From Reinekea marina (GTDB lineage: Bacteria > Pseudomonadota > Gammaproteobacteria > Pseudomonadales > Natronospirillaceae), in assembly GCF_030409715.1 (NCBI RefSeq), contig NZ_JAUFQI010000001.1, positions 310,001 through 374,000 of the forward strand: DNA of 64,000 nt. The letters run 5' to 3'. Both the position numbers and the translations under genes were made by a program. Numbering within the stretch: position 1 is the stretch's first letter; each line of letters starts with the position of its first letter. The notes beneath the pieces are model-generated. The model ran no database searches, was not told where the DNA came from, and saw only the letters and a program-made list of their open reading frames with translations. This document shows positions 62,099-64,000 of the stretch, piece by piece.

Positions 62099-63442
62099 TT
62101 AATAGACACGCCGGAAGAATACGGTCAATAACCAAAGTGACCGCACCATAAACATACAATGAAAGCTCAACCACAACCCTGTGTTGGACTCGATTAAAAA
62201 CCAACTGATGCCAAAAAAGCTTAAAAAGCCAAAGACCACGCTGTTACGCATGGCTTTTGATTCTCGTGCACCAATGAATATACCGTCTAACCAAAATGCT
62301 AATCCACCCGTGATCGGTAGCCACGCAATGAGCCAGATGACTTGATTGGCTTCGATAAGCACATCTGGCTGGCTATTCAGCAATGCCACAAAATGGCTGC
62401 CGAACACACCAAAAAAAGCGCTCATGGTGAGCATAAATCCAACCGTTAATAAGAATGTGGTTTTAAACACTAACCTTTTGAGTGGCTTATTGTTACGACC
62501 AATAGCATGACCCGTTTGAGCCTCTGCGGCAGCGGCAGTGCCGTCTAAAAAATGCGAAATAAAGTAGAAAAACTGCAGCAGTAACCCATTGGCTGCAAGT
62601 GTAGACGCTCCTAAATCTGCACTAATTCGACTGAACCATAAAAAACTGGTCAGTAAAATAAAGGTACGAACAAAGATATGGGAACTGACTTCGAAGATTG
62701 GTTTAAAAGCCTGCCATTTAATGCTAAATGAACTAACTTTCGCGTTTTTTAAAGACGTTGACTGAAAAGTTCGCCACAATCGCCACAATATTAAACTTAG
62801 GCCAAGGTACTCACTGATGACTGTACCCCAAGCAATACCATCAATTGTCATGCCCAGCCCATAAACGAACCATAGGTTTAAGCCGATATTTGCCACTTGG
62901 CTTACGGCGACTGTTTGTAAGCCAATCTTTGTGTTTTGCATGCCAATAAAAAAGCCCAGCAATAAAGAATTTAACACTAATGCCGGGACGCCAAACATTC
63001 GGATACTTAAATACAGTTGGGCTTGTTCTGCGACGACCGCTGGCGGGTTTATAAACGTTAGCCCTACTTTGATGAAAAGCGGCGAAAACAAAATGAACGA
63101 TACGATTAAGAAAAGCGCTAAAGCTAGGTAGCGATACAACGTCAGTTTTAACTCGGTGTAATTTTTCTGACCAAGGAGTTGCGATGTAAACCCCGATAAA
63201 CCCATGGCCAGAAAATTAAAACCGCCAAATACATAAGCCATGAGTGCCAGGCCCGCAGTTACACCAGCTAAATAGAGGCTGTTGTCGAGGTGGCCGAGTA
63301 TCGCCGCATCGGTTAACCCTAATAATGGCATAGACATATTCGCCAATATAACTGGCCACGCTAGCGACCAGCTTTTAAAAAGTGCTGTTTTTTCCTCTTT
63401 TGCAAAAATATTTGCGAAAAAATTAAATATTTTTAATGACAT
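62099..63442 (-). CDS. MATE family transporter, DinF-like
   Basis: 447 residues and 12 membrane segments. Features of the DinF branch: LAWPVILANMSMPLLGLTDAAILGHL at the start, GLSGFTSQLLGQKN, and GMTIDGIAWGTVISEYLGL. Exports cationic compounds by Na+ or H+ exchange. No LexA-type site was seen upstream. A second, different MATE gene is at 6648. Confidence 0.88.
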   Translation of the reverse strand: MSLKIFNFFANIFAKEEKTALFKSWSLAWPVILANMSMPLLGLTDAAILGHLDNSLYLAGVTAGLALMAYVFGGFNFLAMGLSGFTSQLLGQKNYTELKLTLYRYLALALFLIVSFILFSPLFIKVGLTFINPPAVVAEQAQLYLSIRMFGVPALVLNSLLLGFFIGMQNTKIGLQTVAVSQVANIGLNLWFVYGLGMTIDGIAWGTVISEYLGLSLILWRLWRTFQSTSLKNAKVSSFSIKWQAFKPIFEVSSHIFVRTFILLTSFLWFSRISADLGASTLAANGLLLQFFYFISHFLDGTAAAAEAQTGHAIGRNNKPLKRLVFKTTFLLTVGFMLTMSAFFGVFGSHFVALLNSQPDVLIEANQVIWLIAWLPITGGLAFWLDGIFIGARESKAMRNSVVFGFLSFFGISWFLIESNTGLWLSFHCMFMVRSLWLLTVFFRRVY

Positions 63443-63523
63443 AGATCAACTTTAAGTGACTGATTTATATAGATTTTCTCACAAATATACATCGGCTGAT
63501 GGTTTTTTGATCTAAAAACCCTC

Positions 63524-63553
63524 TTGGGTGTTTAAATTAACACTGTTTATACT
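63524..63553 (+). promoter_or_regulatory. Possible promoter of the cytochrome oxidase operon
   Basis: TTGGGT (63524-63529), 18-base spacer, TATACT (63548-63553). About 105 bases before the coxB start, leaving a long leader. Matches are 4 of 6 and 5 of 6. Confidence 0.35.
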
Positions 63554-63661
63554 AAGGGTGTAAGGATTTCATCGGTTTCTATAAGGATTCTAAGAAAACT
63601 TATTCAATTGAGTTAATTGAATCCTTTGATGACCAAAAATAACAATAAACAGGGGTGAATT

Positions 63662-64000
63662 ATGCCGTTTAAGCTGCTTGTTAGAACAGTGGCACTACTG
63701 GTCTTTGCGTTGAGTTCTCTCGCGCATGCCGACTGGGAATTAAATATGCCACGAGGTGTCACAGACATAAGTGCGGATGTGTATGGTCTGCACATGCTGA
63801 CGTTTTGGGTCTGCGTTGTCATTGGCATACTGGTGTTTGGTGTCATGTTCTACGCAATGTTCAAACACAGAAAATCAAAAGGGGCCGTTGCCTCTAATTT
63901 CCATGAAAGTACAAAAGTAGAATTACTTTGGACCATTATTCCAACCATCATCATTGTTGCCATTGGTGTTCGAGCCTTCTTTACATTGGAAAAAATGTAC
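63662..64000 (+). CDS. coxB: Cytochrome c oxidase subunit II (3' truncated)
   Basis: 113 visible residues; the gene runs past the window. Signal peptide (MPFKLLVRTVALLVFALSSLAHA), then the COX2 N-terminal part: NMPRGVTDISADVYGLHMLTFWVCVVIGILVFGVMFYAMFKHRKSKG and VELLWTIIPTIIIVAIG, the second membrane helix region. AGGGG six bases before ATG 63662. Subunit II would carry the CuA centre in its missing C-terminal part and accept electrons from cytochrome c. Confident in family. Confidence 0.93.
   Translation, partial: MPFKLLVRTVALLVFALSSLAHADWELNMPRGVTDISADVYGLHMLTFWVCVVIGILVFGVMFYAMFKHRKSKGAVASNFHESTKVELLWTIIPTIIIVAIGVRAFFTLEKMY

Noticed and set aside
63443..63523. LexA (SOS) box before the DinF-like gene
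   Set aside because: No CTGT-N8-ACAG pattern was seen, so damage control of this gene is not supported.

Overview
The window reads as a chromosomal segment around the replication origin of a gammaproteobacterium. The evidence is the block rpmH-oriC-dnaA-dnaN-recF-gyrB flanked by rnpA, yidC and mnmE, two parS-type palindromes near it, a complete sigma-54-type psp system with pspF, and pairs such as engB with cytochrome c4 and dsbA, yheS with a TIGR02444-type gene and an AlgP-like protein, and purE-purK. The mix resembles Pseudomonas and marine Oceanospirillales relatives (Reinekea or Saccharospirillum type), but the genus is inference. No rRNA, tRNA, CRISPR array, prophage or insertion sequence was recognised. 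Coding density is high.

Layout. 1-8.0 kb: end of a periplasmic binding protein gene, a zinc-ribbon methyltransferase, the ABC-F protein YbiT, the helicase RhlE, then a six-gene set (two paralogous mini membrane proteins, two YbjQ-type proteins, an M48 protease and a MATE exporter). 8.0-12.9 kb: TatD nuclease, GlgC, GlpX, an oxidoreductase and an unknown gene. 12.9-16.3 kb: the phage-shock operon with divergent pspF, including an unlisted 49-codon first gene and an extra membrane gene at the end. 16.3-23.4 kb: PII protein, a second-type ClpP, a cluster of DnaA boxes, YheS, a TIGR02444-type protein, an AlgP/histone H1-like protein, an orphan ParA and a WD40 lipoprotein. 23.5-33.7 kb: a 7TM diguanylate cyclase, a double-GIDE-LemA fusion, an unusual PdxJ, LacZ, a SetA-like exporter and a LysE exporter. 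33.8-35.2 kb: two tandem secreted proteins with a Cys-His motif and an outer-membrane-type C-terminus. 35.2-39.7 kb: YecA-like protein, DUF1244, YciH, FKBP, FrnE-like protein, RibA-type protein and a lipase-like hydrolase.

39.7-50.6 kb is the origin region: leftward mutT-mnmE-yidC-rnpA-rpmH, then oriC with several DnaA boxes, then rightward dnaA-dnaN-recF-gyrB, with parS palindromes inside recF and just after the gyrB terminator. yidD is absent from its usual place between rnpA and yidC. 50.6-64 kb: acetyltransferase, ATL protein, peroxiredoxin, a hybrid histidine kinase, a second diguanylate cyclase, an EEP-family protein, dsbA, cytochrome c4, engB, a MaoC-like protein, yheV, purE-purK, a DinF-like MATE protein and the start of the cytochrome c oxidase subunit II gene.

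Themes: envelope stress (psp set plus the YbjQ/M48 set), c-di-GMP signalling (two cyclases, each with GGEEF and a visible RxxD inhibition site), chromosome replication and segregation control (oriC, parS, a second DnaA-box cluster), and a probably acquired metabolic patch (PdxJ, LacZ, sugar exporter). Assignments come from reading motifs and comparing with remembered family members; no search was run.
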